Positions 27,345 through 36,175 of a stretch of 64,000 nucleotides of DNA are shown here, piece by piece. Origin of the DNA: Frigidibacter mobilis. GTDB taxonomy: Bacteria; Pseudomonadota; Alphaproteobacteria; Rhodobacterales; Rhodobacteraceae. The position numbers and the translations under genes are program-made. Below the pieces are notes generated by a model. It saw nothing but the letters and a program-made list of their open reading frames with translations. It had not been told where the DNA came from and did not search any database. Position 1 is the first letter of the stretch; the number at the start of each line of letters is the position of its first letter. Location of the stretch: positions 2,232,001 through 2,296,000 of the forward strand of contig NZ_CP012661.1 in assembly GCF_001620265.1 (NCBI RefSeq), in the 5' to 3' direction.

Positions 27345-28751
27345 TCACCGGCCCGGCGTCAGACCGGACAGCCAGCGGACCAGCGGCCCGGCCGTCCGGT
27401 TCTTGATCTCGGCATCGTTGCGCAGCCGGATGGCATGGCGGACGATGCGCGCGCCCAGATAGCGGATCGGCTCTGGCGGCAGCGCGGTGCGCCGCGCCAG
27501 CCCGACAAGGCCGCTGCGGCTCCAGCGGTCGTCGCGGCCGAGGACGAGGCTGGCCAATATGCGCCCCGCTACCGGGGTCTGCGCGATGCCGGTGCCGTTG
27601 AAACCGATGCCGAAGAAGATATGCGGCTGCCCGGCAAGATGACCGAAGACCGGCAGATGCTCGGCCATGCAGTCGATCGGGCCGGTCCAGTCATGCTCCA
27701 CCCGCGCGTCCGCAAGCTGAGGATAGAGCCGACGCAACTCGCGGATATTGTCGGCCGCGCCGCCGGGACGCCGGTTGAAGCCGGCACCCGGCCTGCCGCC
27801 ATAGGCGACATTGCCGCTGCCGCGCCCCAGGATCACCCGGCCCGAGGGGGTGCGCTGGTAGTAGAGCACATGCGCCTGGGCGTCGCAGATCGACTCACCG
27901 CCGGTCCAGCCAAGCGCCTCCAGCGTGTCGGGGACCGGCTCGGTGGCAATGATCTGGCTGTCGACCACATAGAGGTAGCGACGCAGCTCTGGCACCGCCG
28001 AGGCCCAGGCATTGGTGGCAAGCACCACCTTGCCCGCGGTGAGCACGGCCTGCGGGCAGCGCAGGCGGCACGGCGGGCCGGCGACGATCTCGGAGACCGG
28101 GCTGGATTCGTGGATCATCACGCCGCGGGCCAGCGCCAGCGCCCTGAGCCCAAGCGCCAGCTTGGCCGGATGCACCGTCCCCGCCCGCCGCTCGATCACC
28201 CCGGTGTAAGAGGCCGCCGATCCGGTGCGGGCGCGGATCTCGGCCGCATCCAGCGGGGCGAGCCGTGGCTCCGGCCCGCGGTCGAGCGCCACTGCGCCGT
28301 CCCAGGCGCCTTCCTGCGCCCGGGAGCTGGCCGTCCACATCCAGCCGTCAAGCCGCAGATCCATAGCGATGGTGCCCGAGGATTGCAGCGCAGCCAGCTC
28401 CTCGAGCGCCTCCGCCGTCGCTTCGCACAGCGCCAGCGCCTCGGCCGGGCCGACCAGCTTCGTCAGCAGGTCCAGCTCGGCATACCAGGTATGGATCTGG
28501 CCACCATTGCGCCCCGAGGCACCGGAGCCACAGAAGTCGGCCTCAAGCACCGTCACCTTCAGGTCGGGGGCCTGCTCCTTCAGCCGCAGCGCGGTCCAGA
28601 GCCCGGCATAGCCGCCGCCGACGATGGCGACATCGCAGGCGGCATCCGCTGTCAGCGGCGAGATTGCCGGCCCGCCCCCGGCATCCTGAAGCCAGAAGGA
28701 GCGGTCCTGGGGGGCGGCGATTGCGGGGGTCCACAGGCTGTAGCGCGTCAT
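27345..28751 (-). CDS. FAD-dependent oxidoreductase, DAO family
   Basis: A 468-residue flavoprotein oxidising a secondary or primary amine. The dinucleotide site is VAIVGGGYAGLWTALRLKE (GGGYAG at 45-50). GSGASGRNGGQIHTWYAELD follows the PuuB/ordL-type pattern, and the C-terminal GFNGTGIAQTPVAGRILASL closes the FAD site. Close relatives include gamma-glutamylputrescine oxidoreductases and other amine oxidases. Position directly after FrlD- and FrlC-like genes makes an N-fructosyl amino acid (amadoriase-like) or the released amine a plausible substrate; this is inference. The stop-to-start gap to the kinase gene is 1 bp. Confidence 0.82.
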   Translation of the reverse strand: MTRYSLWTPAIAAPQDRSFWLQDAGGGPAISPLTADAACDVAIVGGGYAGLWTALRLKEQAPDLKVTVLEADFCGSGASGRNGGQIHTWYAELDLLTKLVGPAEALALCEATAEALEELAALQSSGTIAMDLRLDGWMWTASSRAQEGAWDGAVALDRGPEPRLAPLDAAEIRARTGSAASYTGVIERRAGTVHPAKLALGLRALALARGVMIHESSPVSEIVAGPPCRLRCPQAVLTAGKVVLATNAWASAVPELRRYLYVVDSQIIATEPVPDTLEALGWTGGESICDAQAHVLYYQRTPSGRVILGRGSGNVAYGGRPGAGFNRRPGGAADNIRELRRLYPQLADARVEHDWTGPIDCMAEHLPVFGHLAGQPHIFFGIGFNGTGIAQTPVAGRILASLVLGRDDRWSRSGLVGLARRTALPPEPIRYLGARIVRHAIRLRNDAEIKNRTAGPLVRWLSGLTPGR

Positions 28752-28752
28752 T

Positions 28753-29610
28753 TCAGATCTCCGCCGTGGCTATGACATCGGCATATTTGTCGAACAACCA
28801 GGCCGGGATCGGCCTTAGCGGCTGCGGGAATCCGCCCTCATGGCTGCAGGTCAGCGCGGCAGCCCCGGTGGCGATCCGCAGCGCCTCGGGGCCGGATCGG
28901 CCCGACAGGATGCGGGCGGCGAGGAAGGCCGCGATGAAGCTGTCTCCTGCGCCGCAGGTGTCGACCACGGCGATGTCCTGCGCCGGCACATGGGCGAGCG
29001 CGCCGGCGTCGTCGAAAAAGGCTCCACGCCGACCGCAGGTGATTACCGTACGAAGCGCGCCGCGGGCGCGGAACCCGGCGATCACCGGCTCTATCGGCTC
29101 GGCGGGGTCCTCGGGACCCGACGCGAAGACCAGCGGCACGCCGTCCAGCAGCATCGCATCTGCCGCGGTCGACACGTCGATGCTGAAATGAACGCCCGCG
29201 GCAACCAGCCGCTGCGGCAGCTCGGGCGGGGTGTTGGTACCCAGATGCACCCAGTCGGCGGCGCGAAGCGCCGCGTGGCGGGAGGCCCCCGGTTGATAGC
29301 CCATCCCGACGCCCAGATCCTCCAGCAAGAAGCAGCGGTCACCGTCGCACTCCAGCAACAGCGTCACGGCGGTGCTGCCTTCGCGCCTTTCGACGTCTTC
29401 GGGCGCGAGACCGACGGCTGCCAGCGCGTCGAGGATAACATCGCCTTCCGGATCCTGCCCGACCACACCGAAGTAGCGGGCATCGAGCCCCTGACGGGCC
29501 CATTGCGCCGCAACGTTCAGCGCGTTGCCGCCGACAGACATATGGGACTTGGACAGGTAGACATCGAGGCAGTTATCGCCCACGGCGATCAGTCTGGGCG
29601 AAGCGGTCAC
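28753..29610 (-). CDS. PfkB-family kinase, FrlD-like (fructoselysine/fructose-asparagine kinase type)
   Basis: A 285-residue ribokinase-family sugar kinase. The N-terminus VGDNCLDVYLSKSHMSVGGN followed by ALNVAAQWARQGL follows E. coli FrlD very closely (IGDNC-D-Y ... GGNA-NVA). The catalytic loop is DTCGAGDSFIAAF, with Asp223 as base. It would phosphorylate C6 of a fructosyl-amino acid, the step before deglycase. It overlaps the FrlC-like gene by 4 bp and is followed by the flavoprotein gene, one compact operon. Confidence 0.85.
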   Translation of the reverse strand: MTASPRLIAVGDNCLDVYLSKSHMSVGGNALNVAAQWARQGLDARYFGVVGQDPEGDVILDALAAVGLAPEDVERREGSTAVTLLLECDGDRCFLLEDLGVGMGYQPGASRHAALRAADWVHLGTNTPPELPQRLVAAGVHFSIDVSTAADAMLLDGVPLVFASGPEDPAEPIEPVIAGFRARGALRTVITCGRRGAFFDDAGALAHVPAQDIAVVDTCGAGDSFIAAFLAARILSGRSGPEALRIATGAAALTCSHEGGFPQPLRPIPAWLFDKYADVIATAEI

Positions 29611-30473
29611 GCGGAAACCTTCCTTGGCTCTAGATGGGGGGCAATGGCCTGCATGTTGCGGCTCCAGGCCGTGATCGGGTCGAGCGCATAGGACCCGTCC
29701 CCGAAGGGTTCGAAGGACAGCGCGCCGCGATAGCCGGCCTCGGCCAGATCGGTCAGGTAATCGGCGAGCGGCAGGTCGCCGTCACCCCAGACGAGGTGCC
29801 CGGCCGGCGTGCCGTCGACGACATGCACATGCGTCAGCCGTGCGCCGAACAGCGCGACATACTCCGCAACGCTGTCGCCGGCGCAGGACATGGCCACCAT
29901 GTCGAGAACCACGTCCATAGTCCCGACCCCTACCCTATCGAGCAGACGGCGCAGATCGGCGGCGCTGTGGGCGATGTTGCTCTCGCGGCGCTGCAGCGGC
30001 TCCAGCAGGCAGCGCACCCCCCGGTCCGCCGCATGGGCGGCGATCTGGCGCAGCGCCTCGGCCGAACGGTCCCAGGCGCGGTCTGCCGGCTCGTTCTCGA
30101 AGCCGCGGCCGGGAGTCAGGAACAGGTGTCGCGCGCCCAGCTCCGCCGCGATGTCGGCGGCGCGGCGGAACAGGTCGATGCTGGCCTGGCGATAGGCACC
30201 GTCCCCCGAGGCGATGTTCACCGGGTAGAGCACCTGCTCCGGGGTGAAGCAGCGCACCGTCAGGGCGTGATCGGCCAGCACCTGCTTCACCTCGGCGATC
30301 CTTGCAGGCCCGGCGTGATGCAGGTCGAGATGCGGAGCGATCCCCCAGAGCTCGATCTCGGTCACGCCGAAGCCCTGCATGACGCGCGCCATCTCGCGGA
30401 ACGGGTAGTGCTGGAAGCTGAAGTTCGCACCGATCAGTTGATCAACCGACAGCCGACGGGGAGGAAGCGTCAT
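29607..30473 (-). CDS. Sugar phosphate isomerase/epimerase family protein, FrlC-like
   Basis: A 288-residue xylose-isomerase-like TIM barrel. It aligns by eye with E. coli FrlC (fructoselysine/psicoselysine 3-epimerase): GVTEIELWGIAPHLDLHH versus EIWGGRPH, FTPEQVLYPVNIASGD versus TPETNGYPYNM, and CLLEPLQRRESNIAHSAADL versus ILEPLTPYESN. The metal-binding Glu/Asp/His positions (ELWG, LEPLQ, DMVAM, HVHVVD, SFEPFG) are present. It probably interconverts psicosyl and fructosyl adducts. It overlaps both neighbours by 4 bp. Confidence 0.82.
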   Translation of the reverse strand: MTLPPRRLSVDQLIGANFSFQHYPFREMARVMQGFGVTEIELWGIAPHLDLHHAGPARIAEVKQVLADHALTVRCFTPEQVLYPVNIASGDGAYRQASIDLFRRAADIAAELGARHLFLTPGRGFENEPADRAWDRSAEALRQIAAHAADRGVRCLLEPLQRRESNIAHSAADLRRLLDRVGVGTMDVVLDMVAMSCAGDSVAEYVALFGARLTHVHVVDGTPAGHLVWGDGDLPLADYLTDLAEAGYRGALSFEPFGDGSYALDPITAWSRNMQAIAPHLEPRKVSA

Positions 30474-31324
30474 TTACCGATCCCTTCGGTCAGGCCGCGG
30501 ATGAAATACCGCTGGGTCAGGAAGAAGATGATGACGATGGGCAGGGCCGAGATCGTCATCGCCGCGAAGACCTGGGCATAGTCGGTGCCCTGTTTCGACA
30601 TCATCGAGGTCAGGCCGACCGGCAGGGTCTGCACCGCGGGGCTGTTGGTGAAGATCATTGCGAACAGGTACTCGTTCCAGGCGAAGAGAACGTGCAGCAC
30701 CACGCAGGACACCAGGATCGGTCGGCAGAGTGGCAGGATGATCTTGCGGAAGATCTGGCCGCGGCTGGCGCCGTCCATCATCGCCGCCTCGTCGAGATCG
30801 CGCGGCAGGTCCAGCATGTAGGCACGGATCAGGAAGGTGGTGAAGGGCACCCGGAAAGCGGTGTAGAGGATAATCAACGCCCAATGCGTGTCGTAGAGCC
30901 CCAGCGACTGCAGCATCCGCACCAGGGGCACCAGCGCCACTGTCGGGCTGAGCATCATGCCGCCCAGTACGATGCCGGTGACAAGCGGCTTGCCGGGCAT
31001 CGGTGTGCGGGTCAGGCCATAGGCAGCCCAGGCGCTTATCATCACCGTGGTCACGGTCGAGACCGCGGTGATCGTGAGGCTGGAGAGCATGTAGCCCTGC
31101 ACCGACTGCCAGGCGCCGAAATAGTTGGCGAAGGACCAGTTCTCGGGCAGGGCGAAGGGATCGCTAAATATCTGGCTGTTGGACTTGAAGCCCCCCAGCC
31201 CCATCCAGAGCAGCGGATAGAGCACCACCACCCCCACCGACAGCAGGAAGGCCCAGAGGAACGCCTGCCCCATCCCGCCCCAGAAGCTGCGCCGGGGGGC
31301 GGAAGTCATTGCCGCGGCCGTCAT
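30470..31324 (-). CDS. Sugar ABC transporter permease, MalG type (CUT1)
   Basis: A 284-residue permease from ATG 31324, chosen because it forms an ATGA overlap with the previous gene's stop; the longer open frame is out-of-frame sequence of that gene. LYPLLWMGLGGFKSNSQIF is the usual MalG-type start, and the EAA loop LDEAAMMDGASRGQIFRKII is complete. About six helices are predicted. It works with the following MalF-type permease and the ATPase at 26210. Confidence 0.9.
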   Translation of the reverse strand: MTAAAMTSAPRRSFWGGMGQAFLWAFLLSVGVVVLYPLLWMGLGGFKSNSQIFSDPFALPENWSFANYFGAWQSVQGYMLSSLTITAVSTVTTVMISAWAAYGLTRTPMPGKPLVTGIVLGGMMLSPTVALVPLVRMLQSLGLYDTHWALIILYTAFRVPFTTFLIRAYMLDLPRDLDEAAMMDGASRGQIFRKIILPLCRPILVSCVVLHVLFAWNEYLFAMIFTNSPAVQTLPVGLTSMMSKQGTDYAQVFAAMTISALPIVIIFFLTQRYFIRGLTEGIGK

Positions 31325-32286
31325 GCCTGCACCCTCCGTCGCCGCGTGTACCAAAGTTGGGCGATGCCGGTGAGCATCGTCACCGCGAAGACCACCGAGC
31401 CGATCGCTGCCGCATAGCCCATGTCGTTCTGGTTGAAGCCCTGTTCGTAGAGCCATGTGCCCAGCACCTGGCTGGAGTTGTTCGGTCCGCCGCCGGTCAT
31501 CACCATGACTTCGTTGAACACTTGGAAAGCGCCGGTGATGGTGACGATAACCATCATCCCGGTCATCTCGCGGGTCAGCGGGAAGGTGATGCTCCAGAGC
31601 TGGCGCAGCGGGCTCGCGCCGTCCATCCGCGCCGCATCGTAGAGCTCCTGCGGGATCTTCTGGATTGCGATGGTGAAGAGCAGCGTCGAATAGCCGAAGC
31701 CCTGCCATTGGCTCATGGCGATGATCGCATAGATCGCCGTACGCTCGTCACCGAGCCAGACCCGCGACCACTCGCCAAGGTTCAGCATCTGCAACAACCC
31801 GTCGAGGATTCCGATGTCGGGCTGGTAGATGAAGTAGAACAGCAGCCCGGTCACCGTGGTCGAGATCGCCGAGGGGATGAAATAGACCGCACGCCAGATG
31901 TTGCGCCACTTCTGCGACTGCAGGCCCTCGACAATGGCGGCGAGGCAGAAGGCGGCGAAGACCTGGAAGATGATCGAGAAGACCGCATAGGCGCTGTTGT
32001 TCCACATCGCCCGCAAGATCACTGGGTCGTCGGCAAGCCTGCGGTAGTTGTTAAGCCCGACATGCGTCACCTCGCCAGTGAAGATGTCCTGGTTGGTGGT
32101 GCTGAGCAGGAAGTTGTCGATGATCGGATAATAGACGAACCAGCCGACGATGAGCAGCGCGATGCCGACCCATCTTAGGGCGAGCGCCTGGCTCAAGCCC
32201 TTTTGCCAGAGCGGCGCCTGCCGGGCGGGCGGGCTGGCGCCGCCGGAGGCGGCGCCAGTCTGGATGGGAAGCGGAGGCGCGCTCAT
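31321..32286 (-). CDS. Sugar ABC transporter permease, MalF type (CUT1)
   Basis: A 321-residue permease from ATG 32286, 7 bp after the corrected stop of the binding-protein gene. It has a first helix near residues 36-56, PSAISTTVTGLLFYFIYQPD, and the ATPase-contact loop ELYDAARMDGASPLRQLWSI. GGPNNSSQVLGTWLYEQGF is typical of the final periplasmic loop in this family. Together with the MalG-type protein it forms the channel of a sugar or sugar-conjugate importer. Confidence 0.9.
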   Translation of the reverse strand: MSAPPLPIQTGAASGGASPPARQAPLWQKGLSQALALRWVGIALLIVGWFVYYPIIDNFLLSTTNQDIFTGEVTHVGLNNYRRLADDPVILRAMWNNSAYAVFSIIFQVFAAFCLAAIVEGLQSQKWRNIWRAVYFIPSAISTTVTGLLFYFIYQPDIGILDGLLQMLNLGEWSRVWLGDERTAIYAIIAMSQWQGFGYSTLLFTIAIQKIPQELYDAARMDGASPLRQLWSITFPLTREMTGMMVIVTITGAFQVFNEVMVMTGGGPNNSSQVLGTWLYEQGFNQNDMGYAAAIGSVVFAVTMLTGIAQLWYTRRRRVQA

Positions 32287-32293
32287 CGGCCGG

Positions 32294-33608
32294 TCACTTC
32301 GCCGCTTCGGCGGCCTTGCGGACCTTGGCGACCACGTCTTCGGCCGAGACCGTGCCGCCGGCGAAGGCCTGCAGGTTCGACAACCAGGCCGCAGCAACGC
32401 GCCGGGTGGTTCACCGTGTCCAGCCATTGCATCAGGTAGGACGCCGCGGCGATATCCTCCAGCCCGCCGACCACCGCCGGGTTCATCTGCGCCGGATCGC
32501 CGCCGCCGATCACCGCGCTTGGCTGGCCGTAGGGCGGGGCCGACAAAACCTTGGCATTGGCCTGGGTGGTCACGAACTTCATGAAGTCCAGCGCCAGCGG
32601 CACGTTTTGCGAGGCAGAGCTAATCATGTAGCCCTCGGGCGCGCCTTCCAGCGCCTTTGGATCGCCCTTGGCATCTTGCGGCGCGGGCAGCGGGAAGAAG
32701 CCGAACTCCTCCGGCGTCAGCTTGGTCTCGGCCGAGGCGGCGTTGTCGAACTCGATGATTTCCTGATAATACATCGCGGCCTTGCCGTCGCTCAGCTGCT
32801 GCAGCGCGTTCTGGTAGGCCATGCCGTTCATGCTGGCGCCGATGGTGCAGCGGTCGGCGATTGCCTTGAACTGGTTCAGCGACTCGACATAGCCGGGGTC
32901 GGTGTATTCCGCCGTCGCCGGGTCGAAGTCGCGCTCCAGCACCGCCTGCGGCACATTGTAGGCCAGAAGCTGGCCGAGATAGTGAACCCCCACCCAGGGC
33001 TCCTTGTTGCCGATGGCGATCGGCAGGATGCCGGCCCCGCGGATCGTGTCGCAGGTGGCCAGCAACTCTTCCAGGGTCTCCGGTTCGGACAGGCCGAGGT
33101 CGGCGAAGATGGTCTTGTTGTAGCCCATGAACTTGGCGTCGAGATAAAGCGGGATGCCATAGTACTTGCCATCATAGGCAAAGGCGCTGACAGCAGCGGG
33201 GGCGAAGGTCTTGCCCCAGTCGGTATCGGGTCCGATCACCGGCGTCAGGTCGACGGCGCGCTTGCCGCGGATGAAGTTGCCGCCCCAGGTACCGGTCCAA
33301 GAGAAGAACACGTCCGGGATCGCGTTCGAGGCAACAAGCGTCTTGGTCTTGCCTTTGACGCTGTCGTCATCCTCCTGGATCAATTCGATGCTGACACCGG
33401 GATGCTGGGCTTCGTATTGCTTCGCCAGCTCGACGAAATAGGGCGCGAGGCGCTGCATGCCGAACTTGGTCATGACCCGCAGCGTACCGTTGTGATCGAC
33501 CGGCGCGGCCGGATCGGCGATCGCGGTCTGGGCCGCGGCGGTGCCGCCCCATCCCAGGGCAGAGACCGCGGCGATGATTGCCGTCATGGATTGCAAAGAC
33601 CGTTTCAT
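32294..33608 (-). pseudogene. Sugar ABC transporter substrate-binding protein (family 1), frameshifted near the C-terminus
   Basis: A periplasmic binding protein of about 437 residues with a signal peptide ending near TAAAQ (residue 27) and family-1 features (GTLRVMTKFG, VFFSWTGTWGGNFIRGK, YGIPLYLDAKFMGYNK, EGYMISSASQNVPLALDFMK). The given frame runs into nonsense after LDTVNHPAR. Removing one base near 32402 gives HPRVAAAWLSN and an end in VRKAAEAAK with stop at 32294, the expected family terminus. Without correction, the last 35 or so residues are replaced. It is the first transporter gene of the CUT1 system and likely a base-call error. Confidence 0.78.
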
Positions 33609-33632
33609 CCTTCTCTCCTTCTGTTGGCTTTT

Positions 33633-34730
33633 TCAGGTGTTTTTCGCGCCAGTCTTCGGCGCGTTGGTGGTTCGGGGCATCGGCGGGGCGCCGCGCAGCA
33701 TTTCGAGATGCGCGCAGAGCCGCTCCAGCAGGCTGGCGAGGATCACCGGCGAGATCAGGCTGCGCAGACGCGGTGAAAGGCCCGGAAGCACCACCTGCGC
33801 CGCGTCCAGCACCCAGAGCTTGTCGGTATAGCGATAGGCGAAACGCTCGACCCGGTCGCAGAGCGGGCGGGCGGCATCCTCGCCCTTCAGCAGGAAGATG
33901 CTGACCCCAGGCTCCACAAGTTCCAGCGTGCCGTGGAAGAAGTCGGCGGCATGGACCGGACGGCTGCGGACCCGCAGGCGCTGCTCTAGCTGGCGCATTG
34001 CGAAATGCTCTGCCGCCGCCCAGACCGATCCTGCGCCGGTGACGATGTGATAGGGCTCGTCCCGCAGCGTCCGGGCGCGCCGTACCGCCTCGGGCTCATA
34101 GGCCTGCTTAGCCGCGACCAGCAGCGCGGGCAGGCGCTGCAGTTCATCGGTCAGCGCGTCGCAATCGTCGATCCGGCCGGTCTCGGCCAGAAGCGCCAGC
34201 GCAAGAACCAGCGTCTGCAGCAGCAAGGACTCCGCGACCGTTTCCGGTGTAGCGGCATTGATCCGGGCGTGGTCGGCCTGAAACGCCAACGGCGATCCGG
34301 CCTCGCCGGTCAGCGCCAGCGTGGTGACGCCGCGCGCCTTGAGGAACGCGATCAGCGCCAGGCTTTCGGGCGCGCTGCCCGAGAGCGCGGGAATCACCGC
34401 GAGGGCTCTCTGGTCCAGGCCCGCTGGCGGATCAAGCACCACCTGCGCCGCGACGCAGGCCTGGGTCGGAAAGCCGCCCTCGCGGCGCAGCAGATCGACG
34501 GCGGGCAGTGCCAGCACCTGCTCGCCGCCACTGCCGATGAAATAGAGCCGCGTGATGCCTTGATCGAGCAGCTGCCGGATCAGCGGGCGCAGTCCCCGGG
34601 CAATGTCGAGGGCCCCGTGCTGCACCTGAAGGAAGGCTGCAATGCCGAAACCCGGCCCTGCCGCACCCTCTCCCTGCACCGTCGAAACGGGCGCGGCGGA
34701 TGTGACGAAGGCGGCAGGCGAGGCAGGCAT
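33633..34730 (-). CDS. SIS-domain protein, FrlB-like (copy 2), altered active site
   Basis: A 365-residue double-SIS protein paralogous to the one at 17047. It shows LYFIGSGGEQVLALP (about 62-76), PALSGSAPESLAL, and the C-terminal block RPVHAADFFHGTLELVEPG. The His is kept (His266), but the catalytic Glu expected 16 residues earlier is Gln250, and the usual HGP is HGT. It may therefore bind rather than cleave, or use another base. I choose ATG 34730; an ATG at 34754 overlaps an operator-like repeat. It is the first gene of the CUT1/FrlC/FrlD operon. Confidence 0.78.
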   Translation of the reverse strand: MPASPAAFVTSAAPVSTVQGEGAAGPGFGIAAFLQVQHGALDIARGLRPLIRQLLDQGITRLYFIGSGGEQVLALPAVDLLRREGGFPTQACVAAQVVLDPPAGLDQRALAVIPALSGSAPESLALIAFLKARGVTTLALTGEAGSPLAFQADHARINAATPETVAESLLLQTLVLALALLAETGRIDDCDALTDELQRLPALLVAAKQAYEPEAVRRARTLRDEPYHIVTGAGSVWAAAEHFAMRQLEQRLRVRSRPVHAADFFHGTLELVEPGVSIFLLKGEDAARPLCDRVERFAYRYTDKLWVLDAAQVVLPGLSPRLRSLISPVILASLLERLCAHLEMLRGAPPMPRTTNAPKTGAKNT

Positions 34731-34802
34731 GATACCGATCCCACATATGTGCAAAGAAAAGATCGGTCACTTGGTTGAGGCAGATAAGAGACCGATCTCA
34801 CA
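34731..34802 (-). promoter_or_regulatory. Three operator-like boxes with core ACCGATC
   Basis: The gap before the operon holds GATACCGATCCCACA (34731-34745) and GAGACCGATCTCACA (34788-34802) in direct orientation 57 bp apart, plus the inverted copy AGATCGGTCAC (34760-34770). The second and third form a perfect 9-bp inverted repeat AGATCGGTC/GACCGATCT. A central-CG core is typical of LacI-family operators, and a LacI-type gene ends 52 bp further upstream, so it is the first candidate for binding here. Confidence 0.55.
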
Positions 34803-34854
34803 CAAGATAAGGCACAAGGCTCCAGCGTTTGGCAAGAAGAATTTCTGGACGATT

Positions 34855-35916
34855 CTAGCGGTGCCGTCCGAAGTCCGGATGGGCCACCGAGCCGCGCACG
34901 ATCAGCCGGGTGGCGAAGCGCTTGCTGCGCGGCGGCTCCCCGCTGCCGCGGATGCGATCAAGCAGTATCTTCACCGCCAATGGGCCGATCTGGGCAACCG
35001 GCTGGGCGACAACGGTAATCTGCGGATCGGTGAAGGTTGCGAGGTCGAAGTCATCGAAACCCACCAGCGACACGTCCTGCGGAACCGACAGGCCCATCGC
35101 GCGCAGCGCCAGAAGCGCGCCGGTGGTCATCAGGCTGTCGACGGTGAACAGCGCCGTCGGTCGTTCGGGCTGGCTGAACAGCCGGATCGTGGCGTCGATC
35201 GCATGTTCCACTGTCGATTGCGAAACGGCGACCATCCGGTCCTCGACCGCGATGCCATTCTCGGTGAGGCAGCGCGCATAGCCGGCCAGACGCTCGCGTG
35301 CCGTGGCGATGCGCGATCCGTCATGGATCAGCGCGATACGACGATGGCCGTTGGCCACCAGATAGGCCACCGCCTCATGCGCTCCGCCCTCGTTGTCCAC
35401 GGTGATGCTGTCGCAGGGCACGCCCGCCGCCACCCGGTCGATCAGCACCAGCGGCATCCCCTCCTGCACCAGGCGGATCAGATGCGGATTGTCCTCGCCC
35501 GAGGCCGGGGCCACGATCATGCCGCGCACGTTCAGCGCCCGCAGATTGTCCAGGATCTCGCGCTCCTGCTGCGGGTCCTCCTCGCTGCTGGCGATCAGCA
35601 GGCTGCGGCGGCTGCGGCGCAGCTCGATGTCCACGTCATGGGCGATGCGGGCGAAGAATGGGTTCTGAATGTCACCGGGTACAAAGCCGATGATCGGCAT
35701 CTGGCCCTGCCGCAGCGCCTGCGCGATGCGGTTGCCGCGATAACCCAGCCGTTCTGCCGCCTCGCGCACGCGCTCGGCCGCAGCTCCACCAACATAGCCG
35801 TAGCCGTTCAGGGCCCGGGCCGCCGTAGCGCGCGACACCTGCGCAACCGCCGCGACATCCTTGATCGTCACGGCGCGCTTACTGGCAAAGGGCGAACCGT
35901 CCCCTTCCATGTGCAC
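34855..35916 (-). CDS. LacI-family transcriptional regulator
   Basis: A 353-residue repressor-type protein. The helix-turn-helix VTIKDVAAVAQVSRATAARA and hinge (residues about 16-70) are followed by a periplasmic-binding-protein-like effector domain (PIIGFVPGDIQNPFFARIAH ... SLVGFDDFDLATFTDP) and the usual C-terminal RLIVRGSVA. It is transcribed in the same direction as the downstream FrlB-like/CUT1 operon, with the three-box operator region in between. Its effector is likely the imported sugar conjugate or its phosphate. Confidence 0.88.
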   Translation of the reverse strand: MHMEGDGSPFASKRAVTIKDVAAVAQVSRATAARALNGYGYVGGAAAERVREAAERLGYRGNRIAQALRQGQMPIIGFVPGDIQNPFFARIAHDVDIELRRSRRSLLIASSEEDPQQEREILDNLRALNVRGMIVAPASGEDNPHLIRLVQEGMPLVLIDRVAAGVPCDSITVDNEGGAHEAVAYLVANGHRRIALIHDGSRIATARERLAGYARCLTENGIAVEDRMVAVSQSTVEHAIDATIRLFSQPERPTALFTVDSLMTTGALLALRAMGLSVPQDVSLVGFDDFDLATFTDPQITVVAQPVAQIGPLAVKILLDRIRGSGEPPRSKRFATRLIVRGSVAHPDFGRHR

Positions 35917-36175
35917 AACCCCCTGACGACCACCGCGCCGCCTGTGCCTCGCCTAGCAGAGCCGACCCGAGGCGCAAAGGAGAAACATGCGCCGGGATCT
36001 GTCCTGCACCTCCGCTCTTCAACCGGGTGCAGGCGATACGCTCCAGCGCCGGACCGTCATCCTGTCCGGTGCAAAACCGGCCAGCCCATGACCGCCGGAT
36101 AGCCCGATGCAGCGGCCTGCCCGGCAGCAGTGTAGCGCGCCGGCGCCAGCAGGGCGGCAATGCCCCCACCTGGGA

